Position numbers and translations under genes: made by a program. A stretch of DNA of 64,000 nucleotides from Campylobacter sputorum. GTDB taxonomy: Bacteria; Campylobacterota; Campylobacteria; Campylobacterales; Campylobacteraceae. Numbering within the stretch: the stretch's first letter is position 1; each line of letters starts with the position of its first letter. Shown piece after piece: positions 1-8,339 of this stretch. Under the pieces are notes generated by a model, which worked only from the letters and a program-made list of their open reading frames with translations, was not told where the DNA came from and did no database searches. Location: assembly GCF_002220775.1 (NCBI RefSeq), contig NZ_CP019685.1:186001-250000 (forward strand), written 5' to 3'.

Positions 1-2444
1 GCGATAATGATGGTTCTATGCTTAGATTAAAAGATTTAGCAGATATTGAATTTGGAGCTCAAAACTATACTTTTGAAGGAAAAATGAATGGTGTTCCTGC
101 TGCTCCTATTTTGATATTTTTACAAAATGATGCAAACGCACTTGCTACATCTCAAGCTGTTAAAGCTGAACTTGAAAGACTTTCAAAATCTTTTCCAGGG
201 ACTTTAACTTATAACATACCTTATAATACAACAGATTTTATACAAGTTTCTATAAATGAAGTAGTAAAAACATTTATAGAAGCACTTATTCTTGTTATTG
301 TTGTAATGTATTTTTTCCTAGGCAATGTAAGAGCTACTTTGATACCAATGCTTGCTGTTCCAGTATCGATAATAGGGGCTTTTGGCGGTATATATTTAAT
401 GGGATTTTCTATAAATATGATTACGCTTTTTGCTCTTATTTTGGCAATTGGTATTGTTGTAGATGATGCGATTATAGTTATAGAAAATGTTGAGAGAATT
501 TTAGAAGAAGAGCCAGAACTTAGCGTAGTTGAGGCTACTGAAAAAGCTATGGGGCAGATGTTTGCACCAGTTGTTTCCATAGTTCTTGTGCTTTCTGCTG
601 TATTTGTTCCTGTTGCTTTTATGGAGGGGTTTGTTGGAATTATACAAAAGCAATTTGCATTAACTCTAGTTGTTTCTGTGTGTATATCAGGTCTTGTTGC
701 ACTAACGCTAACTCCAGCACTTTGTGCCACAATACTTACTAAAAAAAGAGAAGAAAATTTTTGGATAGTTAAAAAATTTAATGACTTTTTTGATTTTTCT
801 ACAAATATATTTACAGCAGGTGTTGCAAAAATATTAAGACATATCATACCTTCTCTTATTTTTATTGCAATTATGCTCTTTAGTATTTATCATCTTATGA
901 AAGTGGTTCCAGGAGGACTTGTTCCTATGGAAGATAAGGGTTCTATAATTGCGGTAACAACGCTACCACCAGCTTCAACCTTAGCAAGAACTTCCCAAAA
1001 TGTTGATAATATATCAAAAGTTTTGTCGCAAGATGAAAATGTAAAATATATAAGTGCTATGATGGGATATGATCTTTTTTCTGGATCATTAAGAGAAAAT
1101 GCTGCGGTAATGTTTATAAATTTCATTGATTGGTCACAAAGAACTACTCCGGAATCTTCGTCATTTTATCTAGCCGATAAATACAATAAAATGTTGTATT
1201 CAGATAAAAATTCAATGACTTTTATTATGAATCCACCTCCGATTATGGGACTTTCTGTTACCGGTGGTTTTGAAATGTATGCTCAGTCAAACAGTGGCAA
1301 AGACTATAATGAGATTGAAGTTGATATGCAAAAATTGGCACAAGCTGCAAATCAAAGACCTGAGTTAAAAATGGTAAGAACAACTTTAGATACAAATTTT
1401 CCTCAATATGAATTAACTCTTGATAGGGATAAAGTTAAAATGCTTGGAATTGATATACAAGATCTATTTTTGACTATAAATGCAAATATCGGGACTTATT
1501 ATGTAAATGATTTTAACTTGATGGGAAAAACATTTAAAGTAAATTTAAGAGCAAAAAGTGAATTTAGAAATAATCCTGATGATTTTAGAATGCTTTATGT
1601 TAGAAATATCAATGGAGATATGATTCCATTAGATAATGTTGTTAGTTTAAAAAGAATTTTAGGTCCTGATAATGTTGATAGATTTAACGGATTTAGAGCT
1701 GCAAAGATTATGGGTGAGCCAAATACTGGTTATACATCCGGTCAGGCTATTAAGGCTATAAACGAAGTATTTAATGATATGTTTGATAACGAATATACTA
1801 TAGGTTGGTCTGGTAGTGCTTATCAAGAAGTTCAATCTAGCGGAACTGGAACAGTTGCTTTTATTTTTGGTCTTATATTTGTTTATCTCATACTTGCAGC
1901 CCAGTATGAAAGATGGCTTATGCCAGCTGCTGTAATAACCGCAGTTCCTTTCTCGGTTTTTGGTGCTTTGTTATTTTCATATTTTGGTGGACAAAATAAT
2001 GATGTTTATTTTCAAATAGGACTTTTGTTACTAATAGGACTTGCGGCTAAAAATGCTATACTTATAGTCGAGTTTGCTATGGAAGAACATAGAAATGGAA
2101 AAAGCATTTTTGAAGCTTCTATAAACGCATCAAAGATAAGATTTAGACCTATTGTTATGACATCCTTAGCTTTTACTTTGGGGGTTTTGCCAATGGTATT
2201 AAGTTCAGGTGCTGGCTCGGCTTCAAGACATGCTCTTGGAACTGGTGTTGTTGGTGGAATGATAGCAGCTTCAACAATAGCAATATTTTTTATACCAATG
2301 TTTTTTTATATTTTTGAGAGTTTTAATTCTTGGTTAGATCGTAAATTTGGTAAAAATGATAGCGATGATATAAATAAAAACAGTTCAAATTTATTAAATG
2401 ATGAAAAAGTATTGCTAGAAAATAAAGGATCATCAAATGTTTAG
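1..2444 (+). CDS. cmeB: RND multidrug efflux pump inner-membrane subunit, CmeB/AcrB type (5' end outside the window)
   Basis: Proton-driven trimeric transporter that moves drugs and bile salts out through a CmeABC-type tripartite complex. The frame is already open at base 3 (residues DNDGS before the first internal Met at base 18), matching the 'DG..RLKDVA' region of AcrB-like pumps. Roughly 230–260 N-terminal residues are therefore missing and base 18 is not the true start. Visible hallmarks are the paired aspartates of transmembrane helix 4 (IGIVVDDAIIVIENVER) and the helix-10 lysine (GLAAKNAILIVEFA), which relay protons in this family. The second periplasmic lobe and the C-terminal helices are present, followed by a polar Asn/Ser-rich tail. 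It overlaps cmeC by 8 bases, so the two are translationally coupled. The substrate range cannot be read from sequence. Confidence 0.93.
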   Translation, partial: DNDGSMLRLKDLADIEFGAQNYTFEGKMNGVPAAPILIFLQNDANALATSQAVKAELERLSKSFPGTLTYNIPYNTTDFIQVSINEVVKTFIEALILVIVVMYFFLGNVRATLIPMLAVPVSIIGAFGGIYLMGFSINMITLFALILAIGIVVDDAIIVIENVERILEEEPELSVVEATEKAMGQMFAPVVSIVLVLSAVFVPVAFMEGFVGIIQKQFALTLVVSVCISGLVALTLTPALCATILTKKREENFWIVKKFNDFFDFSTNIFTAGVAKILRHIIPSLIFIAIMLFSIYHLMKVVPGGLVPMEDKGSIIAVTTLPPASTLARTSQNVDNISKVLSQDENVKYISAMMGYDLFSGSLRENAAVMFINFIDWSQRTTPESSSFYLADKYNKMLYSDKNSMTFIMNPPPIMGLSVTGGFEMYAQSNSGKDYNEIEVDMQKLAQAANQRPELKMVRTTLDTNFPQYELTLDRDKVKMLGIDIQDLFLTINANIGTYYVNDFNLMGKTFKVNLRAKSEFRNNPDDFRMLYVRNINGDMIPLDNVVSLKRILGPDNVDRFNGFRAAKIMGEPNTGYTSGQAIKAINEVFNDMFDNEYTIGWSGSAYQEVQSSGTGTVAFIFGLIFVYLILAAQYERWLMPAAVITAVPFSVFGALLFSYFGGQNNDVYFQIGLLLLIGLAAKNAILIVEFAMEEHRNGKSIFEASINASKIRFRPIVMTSLAFTLGVLPMVLSSGAGSASRHALGTGVVGGMIAASTIAIFFIPMFFYIFESFNSWLDRKFGKNDSDDINKNSSNLLNDEKVLLENKGSSNV

Positions 2445-3858
2445 AATTGTATTTGTTATTTTTATCACTATTTTTATATCAGGATGTTCTTTTAAGCCAG
2501 ACATTCCTATACAAAAATCACCTGATTTTAATGCTAGTATAGCAAGCGTAAATATAAGTGATAAATGGTGGGAGATTTTTAATTCTAAAACTTTAAATTC
2601 TTTGGTTGATAGTGCATTAATGCATAACTCTGATTTAAATTTAGCTTTAAATTCCATAGAAAGTTCTAGGGTTGCTTTGGGCTTACAAGAACTAGAGTAT
2701 CTTCCAAATGTAAATATTAGCGGTAGTGCCGTTAGGCAAAACAACTTTCCTAAGGCTGTAGATTTAAACTCTCACGGGGTTTATAGTATTGGTGCTATGT
2801 TAAATTACGAGATCGATTTGTGGGGAAGAGTTAGAAATAGTGTAGGTGCTGCTAAATCTATGTATAAATCTAGCATATATGATTATGAGAGTGCTAGGCT
2901 TAGTATAGCTTCAAATGTTGCTTATTCTTATTTTTTACTATTATCACTAAAAGCTCAAGAGAGTATCTTGCAAGATACTTTAAAAAGTTATATAAACAGC
3001 ATGGAATTTAGGCAAAATCAACTAAAAGCAGGTTCTATAAGCAAGATTGTGTATTATCAAGCAAAATCACAAGTAGATTTAGCAAAATCCCAACTTGCTG
3101 AAATTTCAGATCTTTTATCTAAAGCAAATACTGCTCTTTTAATACTTACAGGAAAAAATTACGAAGAAATTTTGCATAATGATATAAATGTTGATACATC
3201 TTTAAGTTCTATTGTTGAAAACGCTAATGTTGATTTACCAGCAGGAATTAGTTCAGATATTTTACTTAAAAGACCAGATGTTGCGAGCTCTTTAGAAATT
3301 TTAAAATCAACAAATTTTTTAATAGGTGTTAGAAAGGCAGAGTATTTTCCACAAATTTCATTAACTGGAATGTTTGGTTATAGTAGTGGCGAATTTGATA
3401 GATTGTTTGTTAGTAATGCAAATACTTGGAATATAGGCGGTAGTTTGATAGGACCGCTTATAGACTTTGGTAGAACTTCTAAAAAAGTTGAACTTGCTAA
3501 TCTTGAACAAAATGCTAGTTTGATAATGTATGATAAGACTGTTAAAGAGGCTTTTGGCGAAGTTAGAGATGCATTAAACAATAGAGAAAATTCTCTTAAA
3601 AAACAAGATAGTTTAAAAGAGCTTGTTGATTCTCAGACAAAGATTTATGATCTTGCTGAAACTAGATTTAATTCTGGATATAGCGATTATTTAGAACTTT
3701 TAGATGCACAAAGATATCTCCTTAATGCAAAACTTTCACTTGTTAAATCAAAGCAGGATGTGTTAAATAGTATGGTTGGAGTGTATAAGGCATTTGGTGG
3801 TGGATTTGAACTTAAAGATAAAGAAGATATAAATATCTTAAATCATAAAAATAACTAA
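2437..3858 (+). CDS. cmeC: Outer-membrane efflux channel lipoprotein, CmeC/TolC family
   Basis: Trimeric outer-membrane factor that forms the exit duct of the RND pump encoded just upstream. The N-terminus is a lipoprotein signal with lipobox ISGC, giving a lipidated Cys at residue 16, as in the CmeC/OprM class. The 473-residue length fits the family. Both structural repeats are present, each with long amphipathic helices and the 'EIDLWGRVRNSV' and 'PLIDFGRTSKKVE' signatures that mark the repeat boundaries. The start lies inside the end of cmeB (8-base overlap). The gene is followed at once by a strong inverted repeat, so it is the last gene of the pump operon; cmeA and the CmeR regulator would lie upstream of the window. 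Confidence 0.93.
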   Translation: MFRIVFVIFITIFISGCSFKPDIPIQKSPDFNASIASVNISDKWWEIFNSKTLNSLVDSALMHNSDLNLALNSIESSRVALGLQELEYLPNVNISGSAVRQNNFPKAVDLNSHGVYSIGAMLNYEIDLWGRVRNSVGAAKSMYKSSIYDYESARLSIASNVAYSYFLLLSLKAQESILQDTLKSYINSMEFRQNQLKAGSISKIVYYQAKSQVDLAKSQLAEISDLLSKANTALLILTGKNYEEILHNDINVDTSLSSIVENANVDLPAGISSDILLKRPDVASSLEILKSTNFLIGVRKAEYFPQISLTGMFGYSSGEFDRLFVSNANTWNIGGSLIGPLIDFGRTSKKVELANLEQNASLIMYDKTVKEAFGEVRDALNNRENSLKKQDSLKELVDSQTKIYDLAETRFNSGYSDYLELLDAQRYLLNAKLSLVKSKQDVLNSMVGVYKAFGGGFELKDKEDINILNHKNN

Positions 3859-3889
3859 ATTTAAAAGAGCTTATAGCTCTTTTAAATTT
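3857..3889. terminator. Bidirectional intrinsic terminator between cmeC and the convergent Maf-like gene
   Basis: A perfect inverted repeat with 15-base arms (3857–3871 and 3875–3889) and a 3-base loop. The outer arms are A/T-rich, so each strand ends its hairpin in a T-rich stretch. It overlaps the cmeC stop codon and lies a few bases beyond the stop of the opposing gene, so it can serve both transcripts. Confidence 0.85.
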
Positions 3890-3895
3890 ACCAAG

Positions 3896-5824
3896 CTATT
3901 TATTTAAACTTTTAAAAAAATCAAGCATAATTTCTTCTGTTGTTTCCATAGCATTAATTTGTGATTGTAATCCACCCGCTAATGTAAATAACCAGTATTT
4001 ATGTGCTATAACCCATTTTAGCATTTTATCTCGTTTTTCACCATCTGTAGTTGTTATTGCTACGGCTAATTTTGCTAAATTTAGCTCTTGTGTGTATATA
4101 TAGGCTTGAGTGGCATCTACGCAGTATTTTGTAAATTTTTTGCTTTCGACTTCATCTTTTATAATATCTATTTCTTTTATCATATTTGCAATTTCATCAT
4201 AATCTATCTCATTTTTTTTCTCTTCTAAATACAAAAGCTCAAAGTTGTCTATTTTTGGTGCAATTTCAAGAAATAATTTTTCTATTTTTGCTATTAAATC
4301 TAAGATATATTTTTTTAGTTCTTTGTATGTTTTTTCTATTTTTTTCGCATTTAGTTTGATTGTTTCATCATCAAATGGCTCTACTTTTTCTAAATGCTTT
4401 GGATTTTTGTCTGCAAATTTTTCTAACGCTTCTTTAAATGGCATTTCTATACTTCCATTTATCCTAGATCCACCTTGAGTACAATTATAAGTATTTATTT
4501 TTAAGTGTTTTGCTTCCTCTATAGCAACTTCAAAAGCTCCTCTAAACAGATTCCAAATCCATGTTGTAGCTATAAGACCAACTCCACCATATCTAAGTGT
4601 CATAATGGAGTTATTATCCACTTTTTTTTCATTTTCACCATAAATATGATTTGCCGCATGCGATTTGCCGTCATCTGAAAATGCTAAATCCTGCCCGATT
4701 AATAAAATATTTTCATGCTTTAAAAAAGCAGCTATCTCATAAGCACTATTTGCAGCAGACATTCCAATACCAACATAACCAAAATCATCCATCTCAAAAG
4801 CTCTTGTAAAGTTAAAAGGGCGCATAATTATAGATTTTTGAAAATCTTTTAAATTTACAATGCTTTGTTTGTGCGTCAATGAGGGTAGCATAAAAATGGT
4901 ATCTTTTAAAAGCTCTTTATCTAAATTTAAAAAGAATCTTGATGTATATTCAACTCTTTCTATTGAAGCAACATAATCTGGTTTAATGCCGTGCTTTTGA
5001 AGTATCGGTAAAGACGCATCAATACTTATGATAGTTACATATGGAGCGTATTCTTTTAGCAAATCAAGCTGTTTTGTAAGAGATGGTCCAGTTGATACGA
5101 TAACTGCTGTTTTTCTTTTTTTGCTTCTTTTTTTAATTATAGACTTAAATGGTATACTTTTTAGCATATCGGGTGTATTTTGTATGTGATGAGCTATACC
5201 AACAAGAGCATCTCTTGTATCGTTTCCGTGCGATAAAACCATCTGTTTTATAGCATTTGACATATTTTGATTTAGCGATACAATGTTGTCTTTAAATTTG
5301 TCATAATATTTTGAATGTATGTCTATATTGTAAAGTTTTACATAAGGATTTATATTTTCATCTTTTGCCAATTCATATAGTTCGTAGTAACTAACATCCA
5401 TAGCATTAAAAAGCCTAAGTCTTTTTTCTTTTATATCTTTTGAAAAATCGATCAAACTAAGTGCAATATATAATAATTCTATTTGAGGCTCAAAAATAAC
5501 AATAACTTTATGAGCTACATTTGTAAGAAGTGCTTTATACAATACTCCATTTCCAATACCATAAAAAAACAAGCTTGGATATCTTGAGTATTTATTTTCT
5601 ATATCATTTAATTTAGCCTCTACATCATCAACTGCATGAATATATAAAAAGCCTTCGCCTGATTTTTCTACTATGTTTATGTTAATCGGATCAGATCCTG
5701 CAAATACTTCAAATTTTTCATTTGTTTTGATTTTAAAAATATTTACCGCTAATTTTGGATTTACTTTAAGCAGTGCTTCTATGTTTTTAGTGTATATATC
5801 TTTTTTTTCCTGTTTTTTACTCAT
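3896..5824 (-). CDS. Motility accessory factor (Maf/DUF115) family protein, probable flagellin glycosylation factor
   Basis: A 642-residue cytoplasmic protein of the Maf family (DUF115, MptE-like core). In Campylobacter and Helicobacter these proteins are needed to put pseudaminic or legionaminic acid on flagellin, as with PseD and PseE. The core begins near residue 238 with KTAVIVSTGPSLTKQLDLL, followed by 'ISIDASLPILQKHGIKPDYV' and a GQDLAFSDD motif, all typical of the DUF115 glycosyltransferase-like fold. The N-terminal third carries the usual 'FFYGIGNGVLYKALL' segment, and the C-terminus is helical and lysine-rich. A clear AGGAG site precedes the ATG. The gene stands alone here, away from any visible flagellin or sugar-synthesis cluster, so the particular sugar cannot be told. 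Confidence 0.82.
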   Translation of the reverse strand: MSKKQEKKDIYTKNIEALLKVNPKLAVNIFKIKTNEKFEVFAGSDPININIVEKSGEGFLYIHAVDDVEAKLNDIENKYSRYPSLFFYGIGNGVLYKALLTNVAHKVIVIFEPQIELLYIALSLIDFSKDIKEKRLRLFNAMDVSYYELYELAKDENINPYVKLYNIDIHSKYYDKFKDNIVSLNQNMSNAIKQMVLSHGNDTRDALVGIAHHIQNTPDMLKSIPFKSIIKKRSKKRKTAVIVSTGPSLTKQLDLLKEYAPYVTIISIDASLPILQKHGIKPDYVASIERVEYTSRFFLNLDKELLKDTIFMLPSLTHKQSIVNLKDFQKSIIMRPFNFTRAFEMDDFGYVGIGMSAANSAYEIAAFLKHENILLIGQDLAFSDDGKSHAANHIYGENEKKVDNNSIMTLRYGGVGLIATTWIWNLFRGAFEVAIEEAKHLKINTYNCTQGGSRINGSIEMPFKEALEKFADKNPKHLEKVEPFDDETIKLNAKKIEKTYKELKKYILDLIAKIEKLFLEIAPKIDNFELLYLEEKKNEIDYDEIANMIKEIDIIKDEVESKKFTKYCVDATQAYIYTQELNLAKLAVAITTTDGEKRDKMLKWVIAHKYWLFTLAGGLQSQINAMETTEEIMLDFFKSLNK

Positions 5825-5890
5825 TAATATAACTCCTAAATTTCTTTAATATTGTATCATAAAATGCCATTAATGTTAAAATTTTTTGAG

Positions 5891-5896
5891 TATAAT
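5891..5896 (+). promoter_or_regulatory. Sigma-70 promoter (-10) for the AI-2E-family permease
   Basis: A consensus TATAAT preceded by a T-rich run and TTGAG, the Campylobacter style of promoter with no conserved -35. The predicted start is about 30 bases before the GTG start codon at 5934, with AGGAT as ribosome site in between. Confidence 0.65.
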
Positions 5897-5933
5897 ATCG
5901 GCTTAAAACTTATTTTATTAGGATAAACTTTAA

Positions 5934-6944
5934 GTGAGAAATTCGATACTGCTTATAAATTTGGCATCTTTTGTTATTATAATGACAGGTCTTTATTTTG
6001 CTAAAGATATAGTAATACCGTTTTTATTAGCTATATTTTTAGCTGTATTAATATCTCCTATTATAACTTATATGCAAAAACTTAAAATCCCTCGTGCTAT
6101 ATCTCTTATTATTGTGTTGTTGTGTTTTTTTGGATTATTTTTTATAATTGGAAATGTAGTTGCTAAAAATATGACAAATTTTTTAACAAATTTACCAGAT
6201 TTGCAATCTAAATTTATGAGTTTTTATAGTGATTTGATACTAAAATTTAGTTCATTTACGGATTATATAAGCTTTAATGAATCTCTTTTTTCTTATATCA
6301 ATCCAAATAATATATTTTTAGCAACAAGTGGTGCTTTAAAATGGTCTTCTACTCTTATAAGTAAGACTTTTATAGTGCTTTTACTTTTTGTTTTTATGAT
6401 AATAGAGACAAATATTTTTAAGCAAAAGGTTATTTATTTTTCAAATTTAAATTCTCAAAATAAGATTATGGTAGATAGATTTATATCTGACTTAAAAAGG
6501 TATCTTGCTATAAAAACTATATCTTCGCTTGCTACTGGTGTGCTTGTTTGGATTGTTCTTATTTATTTAAATGTCCCATATGCACCTATTTGGGGGATGG
6601 TCGCATTTTTGCTTAACTATATTCCTACGATAGGTTCTATAATAGCTTCTATTCCAGCTATTTTAATAGCATTGCTTTTAAATGGATACATAAATGCACT
6701 TTGGGTAAGTATTTTTTATCTTGTTATAAATATCAGTATAGGAAATTTTATAGAGCCTAAATTTCTTGGTGATAAACTTGGGCTTTCTACACTTGTAGTT
6801 ATTTTGAGTTTGATATTTTGGGGTTTTGTGCTTGGAATAGGGGGAATGTTTCTAGCAGTTCCTCTTACAATGAGTCTTAAAATAGCGATGGATAGCAATA
6901 AAAAAACTAAATTTATATCGATATTGTTAAGCAATAAAGATTAG
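5934..6944 (+). CDS. AI-2E family (UPF0118/PerM) membrane transporter
   Basis: A 336-residue inner-membrane protein with about eight transmembrane segments, of the AI-2E exporter/PerM family. The pattern is typical: paired N-terminal helices, a soluble loop (about residues 85–130), the 'YLAIKTISSLATGVLVWIVL' segment, and the conserved 'GMVAFLLNYIPTIGSIIASI' and 'EPKFLGDKLGLSTLVVILSL' stretches. Some family members export autoinducer-2 and others act in Na+ or K+/H+ exchange, so the substrate is open. The start is GTG, with AGGAT 9 bases upstream and a good -10 at 5891. The gene is monocistronic: its 3' neighbours converge on it, with only one base between the stop codons. Confidence 0.85.
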   Translation: MRNSILLINLASFVIIMTGLYFAKDIVIPFLLAIFLAVLISPIITYMQKLKIPRAISLIIVLLCFFGLFFIIGNVVAKNMTNFLTNLPDLQSKFMSFYSDLILKFSSFTDYISFNESLFSYINPNNIFLATSGALKWSSTLISKTFIVLLLFVFMIIETNIFKQKVIYFSNLNSQNKIMVDRFISDLKRYLAIKTISSLATGVLVWIVLIYLNVPYAPIWGMVAFLLNYIPTIGSIIASIPAILIALLLNGYINALWVSIFYLVINISIGNFIEPKFLGDKLGLSTLVVILSLIFWGFVLGIGGMFLAVPLTMSLKIAMDSNKKTKFISILLSNKD

Positions 6945-6945
6945 A

Positions 6946-7200
6946 CTATTTTTTAGAAATTTTATTTATAAATTTTAAAAGAGTTGGAAAGATGAAATTT
7001 CTATCTAAAAAACATACCAAAGCAGCACTGAGATTACCTTCATTTATAAGTTTGAGTTCGTTGCTAATATCTGTTGTAAAATCACTTTTTAAGAGTTTAA
7101 TCTTTGCTTCTTTTAGCGTTAATTTTTTGATAGGTGTTGTTTCGTTGTTTAGCATAGAAATAACATTTTTAAGTTTTTGTTGTTTTATTTGTGTTTGCAT
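6946..7200 (-). CDS. Small unknown protein in the YqjK position of a YqjDE-like cluster
   Basis: An 84-residue, lysine-rich, mostly helical protein that I do not recognise by sequence. It overlaps the end of the upstream YqjE-like gene by 16 bases, so it is probably translated from the same message. In enterobacteria the third gene of the ElaB/YqjD–YqjE group encodes a small YqjK protein, and this ORF holds the equivalent place, which is the only basis for the comparison. No signal peptide or convincing membrane span is seen, apart from a short hydrophobic patch near residues 57–70. Its stop lies one base from the stop of the convergent permease gene. Confidence 0.55.
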   Translation of the reverse strand: MQTQIKQQKLKNVISMLNNETTPIKKLTLKEAKIKLLKSDFTTDISNELKLINEGNLSAALVCFLDRNFIFPTLLKFINKISKK

Positions 7201-7460
7201 ATTAAAACTTTGTAAAGTATAAAAGTAAAGGCAAATGATATTATAGCGGTTATAAATTTAGAATAAACCATCCCAACAAAAGTTTGTAATAACAAGTCTA
7301 TTCCAATTATTAAAAATATAAATCCTATTAAAGATAAAAGTGTCAAAAAAACATATACTATAATATTTTTGGCACTTTTTTCAAAGGAATATCTTATCTC
7401 ATCTGTTTGTGCTTCAACTAATTCGCAAAACGAAATGATAAACTCAGATATACTTGCCAT
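7185..7460 (-). CDS. Small membrane protein of the YqjE / phage-holin superfamily III type
   Basis: A 91-residue protein with a short helical N-terminus (about 30 residues) followed by two transmembrane helices (about 33–57 and 64–86) and a short basic tail. This is the plan of YqjE-like proteins, sometimes classed with holin-3.6. It starts on the last base of the preceding YqjD-like gene's stop codon and overlaps the following small gene by 16 bases, so all three form one unit. In other bacteria such gene groups are linked to stationary phase and to ribosome or membrane association. That role is carried over from the family, not seen here. Confidence 0.65.
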   Translation of the reverse strand: MASISEFIISFCELVEAQTDEIRYSFEKSAKNIIVYVFLTLLSLIGFIFLIIGIDLLLQTFVGMVYSKFITAIISFAFTFILYKVLICKHK

Positions 7461-7759
7461 TATTTCTTAAGTATCCAGCCTAAAAGTAAGCCAACGCCAA
7501 AAGTTACGGCAACACTTTTTATAGGGTCTGATTTTATTGTATCGTTGATGTTTTCAATGCCATCTTTTCCTTTTGATTTTAAGTCTTCTAATGTTTTTTT
7601 GATTTCGTCCATTTTAGATTCATCCAAAAAGCTATCTTTTGCATTTTTTGCGAAATTTTCAACTGTTTCTTTTAATGTTTTAGTAACATCTTTTAACTCT
7701 TTTTTTAAATCATCAACTTCTTTTTTTAATGATTCAATATTTGTTTCACTTGCAGCCAT
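7460..7759 (-). CDS. ElaB/YqjD (DUF883)-family membrane-anchored protein
   Basis: A 99-residue protein. Residues 5–65 are a highly charged coiled coil (repeated KKEVDDLKKELKDV-like heptads), followed by 'DPIKSVAVTFGVGLLLGWIL' and a KK tail. That last element is the hallmark of the ElaB/YqjD family: a C-terminal membrane anchor with a glycine-rich helix. E. coli YqjD tethers ribosomes to the membrane in stationary phase. Whether this protein does the same is inference. It is the first gene of a three-gene minus-strand unit, and the revcomp upstream sequence has AAGGAGAT just before the ATG. Confidence 0.82.
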   Translation of the reverse strand: MAASETNIESLKKEVDDLKKELKDVTKTLKETVENFAKNAKDSFLDESKMDEIKKTLEDLKSKGKDGIENINDTIKSDPIKSVAVTFGVGLLLGWILKK

Positions 7760-7818
7760 TTTATCTCCTTTGTGATTTAAGATTGATACATTTTATCACT
7801 TTAGATTAAAAATTTATA

Positions 7819-8175
7819 TTAAAGATTGCAATTTTTACAAATTCCTTTTATGATGACGCTTTTTACCTTATTTACATCGCTTATAGCTGGAACTTCAATG
7901 TTTGTAATTTGTTTACAAATATCGCAAAAAAAATATGCTTTTGCCTCGTTTGCTAACTCATAATAGCTTTTATGATTATTTTCTGTTTTTATTACTATAT
8001 CACTAGATTCAAAAAGCTCCATATTGCGATAAAATGTAGTTTTGTTTGCATTTATTTGCGATAAAATTTCGTCATAACTAAGAGGAGCTTTACTTGAGTT
8101 TAAAATTTTAATAATCTTTTCTCTTAGCGGTGTTGCTTTTATTTTATTGTCTTCTAAAAGTTTTTTTGCGTCCAT
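7819..8175 (-). CDS. Short Fur-family metalloregulator, probably Zur-like
   Basis: A 118-residue winged-helix repressor of the Fur family, shorter than the usual 140–150 residues. The DNA-binding part is at residues 1–70 ('ATPLREKIIKILNSSKAPLS', 'NKTTFYRNMELFE'). The dimerisation part has two CxxC pairs (CDIC near residue 84, CKNC near 114) forming the structural zinc site. The histidine-rich stretch found in longer Fur proteins is absent, so the sensory site is reduced. It is divergent from znuA with 164 bases between, and a perfect 7-1-7 palindrome sits in that gap. Zinc control of the znu operon is therefore the natural inference. PerR or Fur function is not excluded. Confidence 0.8.
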   Translation of the reverse strand: MDAKKLLEDNKIKATPLREKIIKILNSSKAPLSYDEILSQINANKTTFYRNMELFESSDIVIKTENNHKSYYELANEAKAYFFCDICKQITNIEVPAISDVNKVKSVIIKGICKNCNL

Positions 8176-8286
8176 TTCATACTCTTTTTTTGAAATGATA
8201 TCTTAAAAATCTAATAATATAATAAAATTAAAATTTATAAATATATAATAATGATTTTCAAATTTACAAATATATAAAATTTAAGT

Positions 8287-8301
8287 TGCAACTAAGTTGC
8301 A
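8287..8301. promoter_or_regulatory. Candidate operator (7-1-7 palindrome) for the Fur/Zur-family regulator
   Basis: TGCAACTAAGTTGCA is a perfect 15-base palindrome of two 7-base arms around a central A, the geometry of Fur-family boxes. It overlaps a second element: TAAGTTGCA occurs at 8282–8290 and again at 8293–8301, an 11-base spacing of about one helical turn. It lies 38 bases before the znuA ATG, between znuA and the divergent regulator gene. Confidence 0.6.
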
Positions 8302-8339
8302 TTTTGTTAGACTTTTAGGAAAATTTTTAAGGAGAACAG

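Noticed and set aside
221-847. 208-codon minus-strand ORF opposite cmeB
   Set aside because: It lies wholly within a strongly conserved transporter gene; Ser/Thr/Ile-rich shadow with no start signals.
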